A DNA stretch of 39,204 bases from a virus: positions 1 through 39,204 of the IMG/VR virus record IMGVR_UViG_3300034521_000046; one strand, written 5' to 3'. Positions 1-7,131 of the stretch are shown piece after piece. Made by a program: the position numbers and the translations under genes. Under the pieces are notes generated by a model that was given only the letters and a program-made list of their open reading frames with translations, was not told the origin of the DNA and did no database searches. Each line of letters starts with the position of its first letter. Position 1 is the first letter of the stretch.

Positions 1-11
1 CACGCAGTTAA
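1..11. repeat. att: Left copy of terminal 11-bp repeat (attL core candidate)
   Basis: The sequence CACGCAGTTAA starts the window and recurs exactly as its last 11 bases. It lies 19 bp beyond the stop of the integrase gene, where a phage attachment core is expected. The true core may extend outside the window. Confidence 0.7.
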
Positions 12-29
12 CATGACGGGCGTTAGGGG

Positions 30-1343
30 TTAACTTACTGATTTTAATAATCCTCCCGTACTGTTCTCGTGGCTATGGGGCATCAATGGGGCAAAATCTG
101 CCAGCTTCTGATTCAGCATTGCGATCTGCTCTGCGCTGCTGTCAGCCATCCATGCACCGTAAACATTGAACACCATCTGCGCGCTCGCATGTCCCATCTG
201 ACTGGCAATAAAACTCGGGTTTGCACCAGCAGATAATGACCAGCACGCATAGGTATGCCGTGACTGGTACGCCTTTCTGTGTCTGATCCCCGCGCGCTTA
301 AGTGCCGCTTCCCATGAGTCGCCTACTGAATCGACCCGGTAGATAAATCCGACCTGCTTACTGCGTCTGACCACATGCGGGTTAAAGACGAATGTACACT
401 CATGGTTCACCGAACGGCCGTACTCACGTAACTGAACTTCAATGTGATGTTGCCTGCCCAGCCTTGTCATTTCAGCCTGATTTTTCAGGATGTTGATTGC
501 GGGCTGGATAAGATGCACCACTCGATCTGTGCTTGCCTCGGTTTTCGGTAGAGTGAACTCACCAAGTTTCGTATAATTACGCCTGACGGTAATTGTTCCC
601 GCCTTCAGATCGATATCTTCCCAGGCCAGGGAGACCAGTTCCCCGTGACGCATTCCTGTGTACACTGCTAATGACCACAGGTTTTTAGTCTGCTGATGCC
701 GGCATGCATCTATCAGGCGAATAAATTCATCACGAGAAAGAGGATCTGGTTCTGCCCTGGCTTTTTTCAGAGGCTTAATTCCCTCGAATGGGTTCACTTC
801 TAAGTAGCCGTGATCCGCAGCAAACTGAAACATTCCGGCCATTGTCGTCATGTAATAGTTCACAGTAACAACGCTTCGCCCTTTTGCCGGGGATTTGTTT
901 TTCGTCGGATTCTGGTAACCAGTTAGCAAATCTTTCCTGAGATACAGCAATTCCTCTTTGGTTACTGCTGACACCAGGCGATTACCTCCGATCCTCGGCA
1001 CCATATTCCTTGCGACGGACTCATAGCGATTGAATGCGTTCGCGCAGATTTCCATCCGTTTCAGATCCAGCCACTTTTCTTCAAGTTCTTTTACTGTAAT
1101 GTCTTTTTTACTTACACCAAAAGCCTTGAGGTTAGGGGAGTCAGGAAACTGGGTTGCATAATCAAAGGTTCCTGTGCGGATGGCAAAACATACTGATGTC
1201 CGCAGTTCCCCGGCTAGCTTCCTGTTCTTAGCGGTGTCAGGGACACCGAGACTTTCCCTGACACGCTTACCTTTAAAATTAAACCAGATGCGTAATGTGC
1301 CACCGTGGTTTTCGACGCCTGTTGGATATGTGACTTTATCCAT
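30..1343 (-). CDS. int: Tyrosine recombinase (phage integrase)
   Basis: A 437-residue site-specific recombinase that would integrate and excise the prophage at the terminal repeats. The N-terminus (about 1-65) looks like a DUF3596-type arm-DNA-binding domain. It is followed by a core-binding domain (about 80-180) and a catalytic domain. Visible catalytic residues are Arg232 (GMRHGEL), a likely Lys267, Arg362 in YQSRHTYA, His385 (QMGH) and nucleophile Tyr395 (VYGAW). The first His of the usual HxxR box is Tyr359, a variant I recall from related phage integrases. It is the last gene of the leftward operon, next to excisionase and attachment core. Family assignment is secure; the integration target is unknown. 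Confidence 0.95.
   Translation of the reverse strand: MDKVTYPTGVENHGGTLRIWFNFKGKRVRESLGVPDTAKNRKLAGELRTSVCFAIRTGTFDYATQFPDSPNLKAFGVSKKDITVKELEEKWLDLKRMEICANAFNRYESVARNMVPRIGGNRLVSAVTKEELLYLRKDLLTGYQNPTKNKSPAKGRSVVTVNYYMTTMAGMFQFAADHGYLEVNPFEGIKPLKKARAEPDPLSRDEFIRLIDACRHQQTKNLWSLAVYTGMRHGELVSLAWEDIDLKAGTITVRRNYTKLGEFTLPKTEASTDRVVHLIQPAINILKNQAEMTRLGRQHHIEVQLREYGRSVNHECTFVFNPHVVRRSKQVGFIYRVDSVGDSWEAALKRAGIRHRKAYQSRHTYACWSLSAGANPSFIASQMGHASAQMVFNVYGAWMADSSAEQIAMLNQKLADFAPLMPHSHENSTGGLLKSVS
77..94. repeat. Two GGGGCA(T/A) repeats, candidate integrase arm sites (int side)
   Basis: GGGGCAT (77-83) and GGGGCAA (88-94) lie inside the 3' end of int, about 70 bp from the core repeat. The same heptamer occurs three times in the same orientation near the right end (39019-39066). 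In the excised circle these clusters would flank the core, like arm-type sites of tyrosine recombinases. The assignment as binding sites is inference. Confidence 0.4.
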
Positions 1344-1401
1344 TGGTGTTACCTCCAGACGCCCAAGAGCGATACGAGCTTACCTTTTTCATGGCATCAA
1401 A

Positions 1402-1638
1402 TCACCCTGGCTGCTTGCTTTTCATTGAAGCGACCCAGGCATCTACAGCCTTTCTGTTATACATGCACTCACTGGAAGGTTTAGGATTCCCGTCAGGTGA
1501 GACGTGGATATACTCCCTCCCGACCATCCAGCATTCTTTTCTTGCCCGGAGGATGGTACCGGGCTTGAGCCCGGTAACCGCGATAAGAACGCTTTCACAA
1601 ACCCACTCGTTGGGGGCTAACTGGAAAATATTGCTCAT
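1402..1638 (-). CDS. xis: Excisionase-like DNA-binding protein
   Basis: A small protein of 78 residues directly upstream of int, in the position of excisionase in lambdoid phages. The ATG at 1638 is preferred over a GTG two codons upstream because GAGG lies 7 bases before it. Features typical of the short excisionase family are the N-terminal segment NEWVCESVLIAVTGLKPGTI, predicted to form the DNA-binding part, and the basic stretch after it (RARKECW). The C-terminus has MYNRKAVDAWVASM. It should bend DNA at the attachment site and direct Int toward excision. The call rests on family pattern plus context. Confidence 0.75.
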   Translation of the reverse strand: MSNIFQLAPNEWVCESVLIAVTGLKPGTILRARKECWMVGREYIHVSPDGNPKPSSECMYNRKAVDAWVASMKSKQPG

Positions 1639-1647
1639 ATACACGCC

Positions 1648-1794
1648 TCACACCACGTCAAGGCCACGGCAGTGGCGCCACACATCAAACATCCGCTTTA
1701 CTACTTCCCGGCAGTAGAAACCGTCGCAATCCCGCGTAAGGTCGTAACGGCTCCCGTACCGTTGGCGCACCCATATTTCGAATGCCTTGTGCAT
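1648..1794 (-). CDS. Small conserved-looking phage protein (48 aa), unknown function
   Basis: A 48-residue ORF that fills the space between xis and the next gene. It starts at ATG 1794, which overlaps the upstream gene's stop in a TAATG arrangement, and has a strong GGAGG six to eight bases upstream. The protein is rich in Arg, Tyr and Cys (motifs FEIWVRQRYGSRYDL and MFDVWRHCRG). I recall similar short proteins in lambdoid early-left operons but know no function. The excellent ribosome site and coupled start argue that it is translated. Confidence 0.6.
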   Translation of the reverse strand: MHKAFEIWVRQRYGSRYDLTRDCDGFYCREVVKRMFDVWRHCRGLDVV

Positions 1795-2105
1795 TACTTC
1801 ACCTCCGCAGATAACGTCGTTACAATTACATGCTGGCGCGCATTGGGTTTTATCAGGAAAACAGCCTTTTCATGCCTCAGTCCGTATCCACCTTCACGTT
1901 CGCAGCGCGCGACAGAAGCACACAAAGAGCGGGGAATACCTTTCTTGCTGGCATCAAATACCCATGCGTTTTTGAGGTCGAGGATCAGATTTCCTACATC
2001 GCCACCGATGCGTTCGATATAACGTTCAATAGCGTGAACAGTCACCATGTAGTGGCGAAACTGAACACATCCGGAGGCGGTCATTATTGGCGTAGTGGTG
2101 GTCAT
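1794..2105 (-). CDS. Hypothetical early-left protein (103 aa)
   Basis: No family recognised. ATG 2105 is chosen because it overlaps the preceding stop (ATGA) and has GAGG seven bases upstream; a GTG one codon earlier is the alternative. The chain is a compact soluble protein with a possible helix AIERYIERIGGDVGNLILDL, and ends with a beta-rich segment (AVFLIKPNARQHVIVTTL). No signal peptide or membrane helix is visible. It belongs to the co-translated accessory operon transcribed from pL. Confidence 0.6.
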   Translation of the reverse strand: MTTTTPIMTASGCVQFRHYMVTVHAIERYIERIGGDVGNLILDLKNAWVFDASKKGIPRSLCASVARCEREGGYGLRHEKAVFLIKPNARQHVIVTTLSAEVK

Positions 2106-2692
2106 CACTTCACCTCAACGCCGATCCCGGCGATAACACAGGCTCGCTCGATCGCTTCTTTTACCCAACGCTTATAGCTTTCCGGGTGGAATGCCTCGTT
2201 TTTTCCCGTACCGCTCCAGAATGCCTTTGAGCTGATATCTGGCATGGTGATGGTCAGTCTTTTCTTCTCGATAACTCCGGAGTTTTCGCAAAAAGTTAAT
2301 GCGTCGCGTAGTTCTTTAACGCACGCGTAGTTTTCTGCATTATCAGGATCACCGGTACGATGTTCAGCTTCTTGCCGGCACCATTTGATGACCTTCTCAG
2401 CGGCTGCGTGGAGACGCTGACGTTGCCAGTCGTAATCGTCAACAACACCCAGAAAGTGAAGATGTTTTTCTTCCACGATTTTTATTTTTTCGCGTAGATG
2501 CTCCATCTCCGCCGCCATGTAGTAACCTGTTTTGCTCCAGGTATCTACATCATCGCCGGTCATATCCGGTTCCATGGTCGCCATCAGAATGGCATCGTGA
2601 TAATCACTACTACCGCTGGTTATCGCAACGGCGTAGGTATCACTATTTTCGCGCTTATGGATAAGTACGACAGGATTCTGAATTTTGCTCAT
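2105..2692 (-). CDS. Hypothetical early-left protein (195 aa), ead/eaa-like context
   Basis: A soluble protein with a central predicted coiled coil (AAEMEHLREKIKIVEEKH) and a second helical region with KVIKWCRQEAEHR. The C-terminal part resembles the modular tails shared among lambdoid early-left accessory proteins, ending in a helix AIERACVIAGIG. It starts at ATG 2692, overlapping the upstream stop (ATGA), with AGGAG eight bases before it. The function is unknown; genes in this position often modify host processes and are dispensable in the laboratory. Confidence 0.6.
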   Translation of the reverse strand: MSKIQNPVVLIHKRENSDTYAVAITSGSSDYHDAILMATMEPDMTGDDVDTWSKTGYYMAAEMEHLREKIKIVEEKHLHFLGVVDDYDWQRQRLHAAAEKVIKWCRQEAEHRTGDPDNAENYACVKELRDALTFCENSGVIEKKRLTITMPDISSKAFWSGTGKNEAFHPESYKRWVKEAIERACVIAGIGVEVK

Positions 2693-2901
2693 TTTGCGCT
2701 CTCCTGTTCGGCTTCGATGATGGCATCGACCGCCATCATCAGAGTGCTGGCGAGGTCGTCGTAATCCTGCCAGGCATCATTGCTGAAAAAATTCGTGAGC
2801 ATTACCGGAGCCAGGCAGGAAGTCAGGTATTGTCGGTAAGTCATTCCCCCGGGAGTCGCATTGCTCTGATTTGGATAGGCATAGTGTCGGCCGTTCTTCA
2901 T
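2689..2901 (-). CDS. Hypothetical early-left protein (70 aa)
   Basis: A small acidic protein with the tail DDLASTLMMAVDAIIEAEQE. GGGAGG lies about seven bases before ATG 2901, and the stop overlaps the next start (ATGA). No domain is recognised. It is part of the chain of coupled small genes in the pL operon. Confidence 0.6.
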   Translation of the reverse strand: MKNGRHYAYPNQSNATPGGMTYRQYLTSCLAPVMLTNFFSNDAWQDYDDLASTLMMAVDAIIEAEQESAK

Positions 2902-3122
2902 CGTGTTACCTCCCGCTGAACAGTTTTGTATGCCCGCAACATATCGCGGGATTTGCCGGACAAAACCGTCTTCATGAAGAATATTCCACTGCGGTTTGCA
3001 ACTATTCCTAAGGTTGAAAAAAGAGCAGTATGGACAACCCGGTTATGCTTCCTGAATTCAAACGCGGTGCTGGTGATCACTATGTTTGCTACGGCACCGT
3101 AGTCCTGGTATTCGATTTTCAC
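2898..3122 (-). CDS. Hypothetical early-left protein (74 aa)
   Basis: It starts with GTG 3122 in a GTGA overlap with the stop of the clamp-like gene, with GAGGAG eight bases upstream, so translation is probably coupled. The basic C-terminus (SGKSRDMLRAYKTVQREVTR) and hydrophobic middle (ALFSTLGIVANRSGIFF) are visible, but no family is recognised. The direct coupling to the clamp-like gene makes a joint role possible; this is inference only. Confidence 0.55.
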   Translation of the reverse strand: MKIEYQDYGAVANIVITSTAFEFRKHNRVVHTALFSTLGIVANRSGIFFMKTVLSGKSRDMLRAYKTVQREVTR

Positions 3123-3685
3123 GCCAGATGCTCCTCAACAATTTTGAAAGCATCATCACGGCACGGCATCACGACGAACTCAGGGTTACCGTATATGGTG
3201 TTGATAACGGGATCGAACTGAATGCGTACCGCTCCAGCCTCACCTGAAGGGCGTAACTGGATGGGAATAAATTTTCGCTCGCGACCAAACATCTTTTCTG
3301 GATAGCTGAGATATTCAGCCTGGATAACCGGATTGATACTGAAATCCACTTTTTTTGGCATAACGCGATCCATGTCGGGAAAGCGTCCATCGACCAGCTT
3401 GATGCCGGTGATCGAAATCCGGCGTTCGAATGCGTCGCGGTGAATAGCAAATGCTTCTTTGTTAAATACCAGTTCGGTCGTTTCTGCTTTTGCGGGAACC
3501 TGGCCTTCAAACTGAATAATGATGTTTTTCTTCGTCCGGATGCCGTGCTCCATGCGAAGCGCTACATGCCCGTTAGTGGACTCGATATATTTCGGAGTGA
3601 TATGCACCCCGTTCAGGTAGTAACGGACATCGTTTTTTGCAGCGCATACCAGAGCCGCGCGAAGCTGTTTAGACTGGATGATCAT
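3119..3685 (-). CDS. Sliding-clamp-like protein: DnaN domains II/III without domain I
   Basis: A 188-residue protein resembling the second half of bacterial DNA polymerase III beta clamp. Residues 7-26 (QLRAALVCAAKNDVRYYLNG) match the start of E. coli DnaN domain II, where QDVRYYLNG occurs. STNGHVALRM corresponds to the ATDGHRLAV region. KLVDGRFPDMDRVMPK (96-111) matches KLVDGRFPDYRRVLPK, and the tail FVVMPCR (170-176) matches YVVMPMR at the DnaN C-terminus. Domain I is absent, and the region after the domain II/III junction is only about 84 residues against roughly 120 in DnaN. It starts at ATG 3685 with AGGAGG upstream and an ATGA overlap. It could be a compact phage clamp, a competitor of the host clamp or a clamp-loader decoy. 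Homology is a by-eye match; function is inferred. Confidence 0.7.
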   Translation of the reverse strand: MIIQSKQLRAALVCAAKNDVRYYLNGVHITPKYIESTNGHVALRMEHGIRTKKNIIIQFEGQVPAKAETTELVFNKEAFAIHRDAFERRISITGIKLVDGRFPDMDRVMPKKVDFSINPVIQAEYLSYPEKMFGRERKFIPIQLRPSGEAGAVRIQFDPVINTIYGNPEFVVMPCRDDAFKIVEEHLA

Positions 3686-4512
3686 GCTTCCACCTCCTCG
3701 AAGATCTCTTTCGGATCCTTACGCAGAACGAAGCCGCCAAACTCAGGATGCTGCCAGCGCTTGCGTTTACCGCTTGGGCGAACGGATTCTTCCAGCAGCA
3801 CCTGAAAGGCATTCAGGAATGATTCACGATGCACACACAGACCGCGAATGCCAGGTAGCTGTCTTGATGGCAGGTTTGAGAACTGGACAAGGCGACGGCA
3901 GGAAGGATCGGACAGACCGGTTTCCCACGAAATCTTATGCACCGGAGCAAACTCAGCATCGGTATTCACGAATTCAGTCGAACTAATTCGTTGCTGTGCC
4001 TCTGCGGGAGATACGCTCGCAGCAGCAACCAGGTTAGTACCGCTGACTTCCATCACTGCTTTCATCGTCGCTGATGCGGTTGCTTCGGCCACAACGCGGG
4101 CCAGTGAAAGAATGTCATGGTTCATGCTGATTTCCTGCTGGTGTGATTTAGCTACCGGCACTTCTTTGCTGTATGTGCCTGTAGTCATGATGGCAGGGAG
4201 TACATCCTCACATACCCAGTCCTGTACGCGTTCAGCGGATGGAAGCTGGCTGCGTAGGATAAGGCGGAACAAATCGGCCTGACCAGCAAGCTGAGTACCG
4301 CGCGGTTTTTCACCAAAACCCAATTCTAACGATTCGTTATAATCAAGTTTAATCAACGCCTTGCAGTGGTCTTTCAGCGCTTTTGCCGGGTTCGTATAAC
4401 CGAGGGATTTAGCCAGTTCTACAGCATCAAAGGCTGGCCTTCCCTCATAAAGAATTCCGCTCATCGAAAAATTGAGTTCCTCTGAGCTGAAGGTCATTAG
4501 TTGGTTATTCAT
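3682..4512 (-). CDS. ant: BRO-N domain antirepressor-like protein
   Basis: A 276-residue protein whose N-terminal 100 or so residues form a BRO-N/antirepressor domain: GRPAFDAVELAKSLGYTNP, KALKDHCK, and later LFRLILRSQLPSAERVQDW followed by VCEDVLPAIMTTGTY. The C-terminal half is different, has many charged residues, and ends in a basic then acidic tail. BRO-N proteins include P22 Ant, which inactivates phage repressor. ATG 4512 is preferred because GAGGG lies nine bases upstream; the longer frame upstream overlaps another gene. Here it sits in the pL operon, so it could feed back on the repressor, but other BRO-N proteins bind DNA. Its partner is unknown. Confidence 0.75.
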   Translation of the reverse strand: MNNQLMTFSSEELNFSMSGILYEGRPAFDAVELAKSLGYTNPAKALKDHCKALIKLDYNESLELGFGEKPRGTQLAGQADLFRLILRSQLPSAERVQDWVCEDVLPAIMTTGTYSKEVPVAKSHQQEISMNHDILSLARVVAEATASATMKAVMEVSGTNLVAAASVSPAEAQQRISSTEFVNTDAEFAPVHKISWETGLSDPSCRRLVQFSNLPSRQLPGIRGLCVHRESFLNAFQVLLEESVRPSGKRKRWQHPEFGGFVLRKDPKEIFEEVEA

Positions 4513-4523
4513 CGTTATTTCCC

Positions 4524-5030
4524 TCAGTGTAAAATGTGTTGAACGGGTGTTGCTTCCCCAGCGCGAATGCGAGTGGCAAGATCCGTAAATATGTCGTCTA
4601 AAAATTCTGCAAACCACGAATGACCGTCTTCTTTCAGGCGCTGATCGTTGGCGGAGTAGAACTGGAATACAGCCAGATATCTTTCTTGTGGTTTTTGCTC
4701 GATCAGTGCGCCTTCTACGTGTTCAATAAGCAGGTTCTCGATAAGCTCCCGCGTTAAGCCAAAAACAAACTCACCGGCTTTAAACTGATACTCACCGTCA
4801 CGGAGGCCCCAGCGTTTTTCACATTCAATCAGGTAAAGCAGGGCGACAGTTCCGCGCATGGAGTAACAAACGGTTTCAGCCCATTCATGCTGCTCTTCAG
4901 TTGTCAGCGTACCTTTGCCGTAACGATTTTCATCGAGCATCCACGCGGGGATGTGCGTACCGGACTGCTCCTGCATTTCTTTCAGTCGGGCAACTAGCTG
5001 CTTTACGTTGTCGTTTTTATTGGTACTCAT
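4524..5030 (-). CDS. Hypothetical phage protein (168 aa)
   Basis: A soluble, mostly helical acidic protein without a recognised domain. Notable segments are KQLVARLKEMQEQSG near the N-terminus and EFLDDIFTDLATRIRAG near the C-terminus. ATG 5030 overlaps the upstream stop (ATGA) with GGAG about ten bases away. It precedes the BRO-N gene by 11 bases and is probably co-translated with the ParE-like gene upstream. No function proposed. Confidence 0.65.
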   Translation of the reverse strand: MSTNKNDNVKQLVARLKEMQEQSGTHIPAWMLDENRYGKGTLTTEEQHEWAETVCYSMRGTVALLYLIECEKRWGLRDGEYQFKAGEFVFGLTRELIENLLIEHVEGALIEQKPQERYLAVFQFYSANDQRLKEDGHSWFAEFLDDIFTDLATRIRAGEATPVQHILH

Positions 5031-5245
5031 CGTTTTAATTCTCCGTTATACGTTTCATGACTCATTACTTCCCAGTTGCGGCCATTGTCTTTCGATAGCA
5101 GCCGCCAGCGCGGATTAACCTTCAGACTGAGAAATCCGGTGCGACACATACGTCGTGCATATACTCGCTTCCGTCGGTATCGCAGCAGGACCTGCATTGC
5201 CTGCAGGTGTACGCGTTCAGGTATTCGAATTGCTGTCAGTGCCAC
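5027..5245 (-). CDS. ParE-family toxin-like small protein (72 aa)
   Basis: A basic protein with the pattern RVHLQAMQVLLRYRRK, then LSLKVNPRWRLLSKDNG and WEVMSHETYNG. I recall this as a phage-associated 'ParE family toxin-like' group: the NPRWRLLSK strand resembles the RelE/ParE core strand. Start GTG 5245 has GGAG seven bases upstream. No obvious DNA-binding antitoxin is adjacent, and the upstream 83-residue gene overlaps it by 29 bases. Toxin activity is not established from sequence, so an accessory or derived role is equally possible. Confidence 0.5.
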   Translation of the reverse strand: MALTAIRIPERVHLQAMQVLLRYRRKRVYARRMCRTGFLSLKVNPRWRLLSKDNGRNWEVMSHETYNGELKR

Positions 5246-5468
5246 CAGTTAGCTCCTGTATACGTAGCCCGGCTTCGCGGGCCATTTCGATAAAAGTGTC
5301 CAGTGCGCAAATATGTTCGTCGTCGAGCAGCCGGCGGTCGCATGTCACACGACCTCTTTCGATATAAAGAACAACGCGCCCGGTGAAATCCGGAAGCACA
5401 TGCAGATCCACGTTGAGGACTGGGGGGGGGATCTGCATTCCGTGCATAATTGTTTGTTGTGAGGCCAT
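5217..5468 (-). CDS. Hypothetical protein (83 aa) containing a poly-C tract
   Basis: No family recognised; a compact protein with predicted strands (NVDLHVLPDF, RVVLYIERG) and a C-terminal helix (ALDTFIEMAREAGLRIQEL). ATG 5468 overlaps the preceding stop (TGATG) with GGAGG nine bases upstream. Nine consecutive C residues on the coding strand (5422-5430) encode part of the Ile-Pro-Pro-Pro near residue 14, so slippage there would abolish or restore the frame. Its 3' end overlaps the ParE-like gene, making it the nearest candidate partner. Confidence 0.6.
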   Translation of the reverse strand: MASQQTIMHGMQIPPPVLNVDLHVLPDFTGRVVLYIERGRVTCDRRLLDDEHICALDTFIEMAREAGLRIQELTGGTDSNSNT

Positions 5469-5830
5469 CAGTTAATTCCTCCACATACGTATTTCTCTTT
5501 AGCGTGTTTAATTAATTCCGCAAAAACCTCGTCAACAATCATCTTTCCTGTTTCGGTCAGATATTCGGTATGCCCGTTAATGTCGACACTTTTCATATAC
5601 GTCTGGCGAATAAACGCTTCTGCCTCTGCTGCAAATTCATTTCGCGCCTGTTTTTCGAAATGCTGTAATAATTGCAACATGGCTTCTTCGTCAATATCAA
5701 TAAACTGGATATTGTCATCCGGCATTGAAACAGTAAGGCGATAACTTCCTGTCTTGCGCTTCATTCGGTTTAATGCTGCAATAGCAATACGGCGGCGATA
5801 AATTTTAATTGTGTTGTTTTCCATTAACAT
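5468..5830 (-). CDS. Hypothetical early-left protein (120 aa)
   Basis: Begins at ATG 5830 in a TAATG overlap with the small upstream gene; a second ATG two codons later (5824) is also possible. It opens with a basic helix (RRRIAIAALNRMKRK), followed by strands (SYRLTVSM) and an acidic helical region (EEAMLQLLQHFEKQARNEF). No known domain. The C-terminal Cys in YVCGGIN is the only cysteine seen. Function unknown. Confidence 0.6.
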   Translation of the reverse strand: MLMENNTIKIYRRRIAIAALNRMKRKTGSYRLTVSMPDDNIQFIDIDEEAMLQLLQHFEKQARNEFAAEAEAFIRQTYMKSVDINGHTEYLTETGKMIVDEVFAELIKHAKEKYVCGGIN

Positions 5831-5943
5831 TACCGCCCATAAGCCTTGCGCAGAAAAAGGTTTGCAATATGCAGATAGCTATTTCCATAAGAGGCGAAAA
5901 GTCTTGCTGTGTTGTGTGCCGCTTTATCTCTCAGAAAAGTCAT
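5830..5943 (-). CDS. Very small ORF (37 aa), coupled between two early genes
   Basis: Thirty-seven codons fill the gap between the 120-aa and 89-aa genes exactly. ATG 5943 overlaps the upstream stop (TAATG), and its own stop overlaps the next start in the same way. A run of G residues (GGGGGG) supplies a ribosome-binding site about six bases upstream. The product is basic and amphipathic (MTFLRDKAAHNTARLFASYG, ending LFLRKAYGR). The head-to-tail coupling supports translation; no relative is recognised. Confidence 0.5.
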   Translation of the reverse strand: MTFLRDKAAHNTARLFASYGNSYLHIANLFLRKAYGR

Positions 5944-6212
5944 TATTGCCCCCCCTTGGATGTATTCTCCATGGTCATTTTGGTCATGAAGCAAAGCTCA
6001 TTAAGTAACGAGGTGAATCTTCCCGCTACCTTCACATCAGTGCGTGCGATTGCTGGCATAAGTAACTGGGTAAATTCAGCACGTAGCTCATGCGCGTATT
6101 TATTGGCGCACTCTGCTGTTTTGTGTGCCTTGTTTATATAAAGAATGTCGTCATTCTGATTAACTGAATGGACCTTGTTATTTAACACTTCACTTTTGAC
6201 GGTAATATTCAT
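5943..6212 (-). CDS. Hypothetical early-left protein (89 aa)
   Basis: ATG 6212 is preferred because GAGGA lies eight bases upstream, whereas the ATG at 6218 nearly touches it. The protein is helical (AHKTAECANKYAHELRAEF, then LLMPAIARTDVKVAG) and ends with TSKGGQ. No recognised family. It is separated from the preceding gene by 61 bases, the only noticeable break in this part of the operon, where I see no clear terminator or promoter. Confidence 0.55.
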   Translation of the reverse strand: MNITVKSEVLNNKVHSVNQNDDILYINKAHKTAECANKYAHELRAEFTQLLMPAIARTDVKVAGRFTSLLNELCFMTKMTMENTSKGGQ

Positions 6213-6273
6213 CTGCATTTCCTCAGGGTGAGTGATGCCACACCAGTCAAGGCGTTAATTATTAATTTGCTAA

Positions 6274-6699
6274 TTACGAGTTTATTTTTTCAGATTTTTT
6301 GCTGATTACTTCTTGTAGCTCTGCAAGCTTTTCAAAAACTATAGTCAGAGTTCCGATTGCAGATAATTCCTGCGGAATGCAATCCATCGCATTACAAACC
6401 GCCATTTTGCAGTTTCCGGCTTCAGTAGCCCAGGAGTTAAGCACGCCAGATGTTAATCTCTTGCTTGCCCCTGTGGATGAATTATCGACGATGGCGTGCT
6501 GTGTAATGCGCGTCTGGTGTAGCATAGTGACGTATTCATTAACACCATCCAGTGTTTTCTGCATTGAGCGAATAAGGCATGCAATTGCATTATCTGCTTC
6601 TGGTGGCAATTCATTGATACGGTAAATAACCTCAAGTAGTGAAGTATTCTCCACAATATCAGCTGCGATACTTTCGAGAATTTCAACTGGAGTTTTCAT
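6274..6699 (-). CDS. Hypothetical helical protein (141 aa)
   Basis: A predominantly helical protein opening with TPVEILESIAADIVENTSLL, with the later segment CLIRSMQKTLDGVNEYVTML and a C-terminal helix IVFEKLAELQEVISKK. ATG 6699 has GGAGAA about five to nine bases upstream and overlaps the previous stop. The chain reads like other small lambdoid early proteins of unknown role and may share a fold with the 63- and 70-residue neighbours, each of which also has an Asp/Glu-rich helix. Confidence 0.6.
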   Translation of the reverse strand: MKTPVEILESIAADIVENTSLLEVIYRINELPPEADNAIACLIRSMQKTLDGVNEYVTMLHQTRITQHAIVDNSSTGASKRLTSGVLNSWATEAGNCKMAVCNAMDCIPQELSAIGTLTIVFEKLAELQEVISKKSEKINS

Positions 6700-6887
6700 T
6701 TTCTATTCTCCATCTCGTTAGCATGGGCTGCTTCTGCGTATTGCTTGGCCAGAATAAAAATGCAGTCACCAAGATCTGAATGGTCTTCTCCATCGGTAAC
6801 CGAAATAATTAATCCCGCTTCAATCATAACCGCTATCTGATGAAAAGCGGTTTCCGGTTCGAGGGTGAGGCCTTTAAAGGTTTTCAT
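6696..6887 (-). CDS. Hypothetical early-left protein (63 aa)
   Basis: A small acidic protein (SVTDGEDHSDLGDCIFILAK) whose ATG at 6887 directly abuts the TGA of the upstream gene, with GGAG nine bases away. No domain recognised. It is the second gene after pL. Confidence 0.55.
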   Translation of the reverse strand: MKTFKGLTLEPETAFHQIAVMIEAGLIISVTDGEDHSDLGDCIFILAKQYAEAAHANEMENRK

Positions 6888-7100
6888 TCATTTGTTCTCC
6901 GGCCATTCATTACCAATCTCGCGGTTTATAACAGAAAGATTTGCCCTTAACTTATCGATACAAATTCTAATTAGTGCTGCTGGTTTATATTCAACATCTT
7001 TATCAGATTCTACGTACTCAAGTGCATTGATTACTCGATCAATATCCTTCGCAATTTTGTGGATGGTACCGTTCTCGGAAAACGCTTGTTCTGCATTCAT
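6888..7100 (-). CDS. First gene of the pL operon, hypothetical (70 aa)
   Basis: ATG 7100 is chosen: GGAG lies eight bases upstream, and the longer frame starts with TTG inside the pL promoter. The product is an acidic helical protein (KIAKDIDRVINALEYVESD, then LIRICIDKLRANLSVI). It is the promoter-proximal gene, where lambda has N, but it lacks an arginine-rich N-terminus, so I do not call it an antiterminator. Function unknown. Confidence 0.6.
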   Translation of the reverse strand: MNAEQAFSENGTIHKIAKDIDRVINALEYVESDKDVEYKPAALIRICIDKLRANLSVINREIGNEWPENK

Positions 7101-7131
7101 TTCATTGGCTCCGCTATCTGTCGATGAAGTG

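Noticed and set aside
5236-5484. Alternative frame over the 83-aa gene
   Set aside because: Arg/Pro-rich shadow frame with no supporting ribosome site; kept only as a consequence of possible slippage in the poly-C run.
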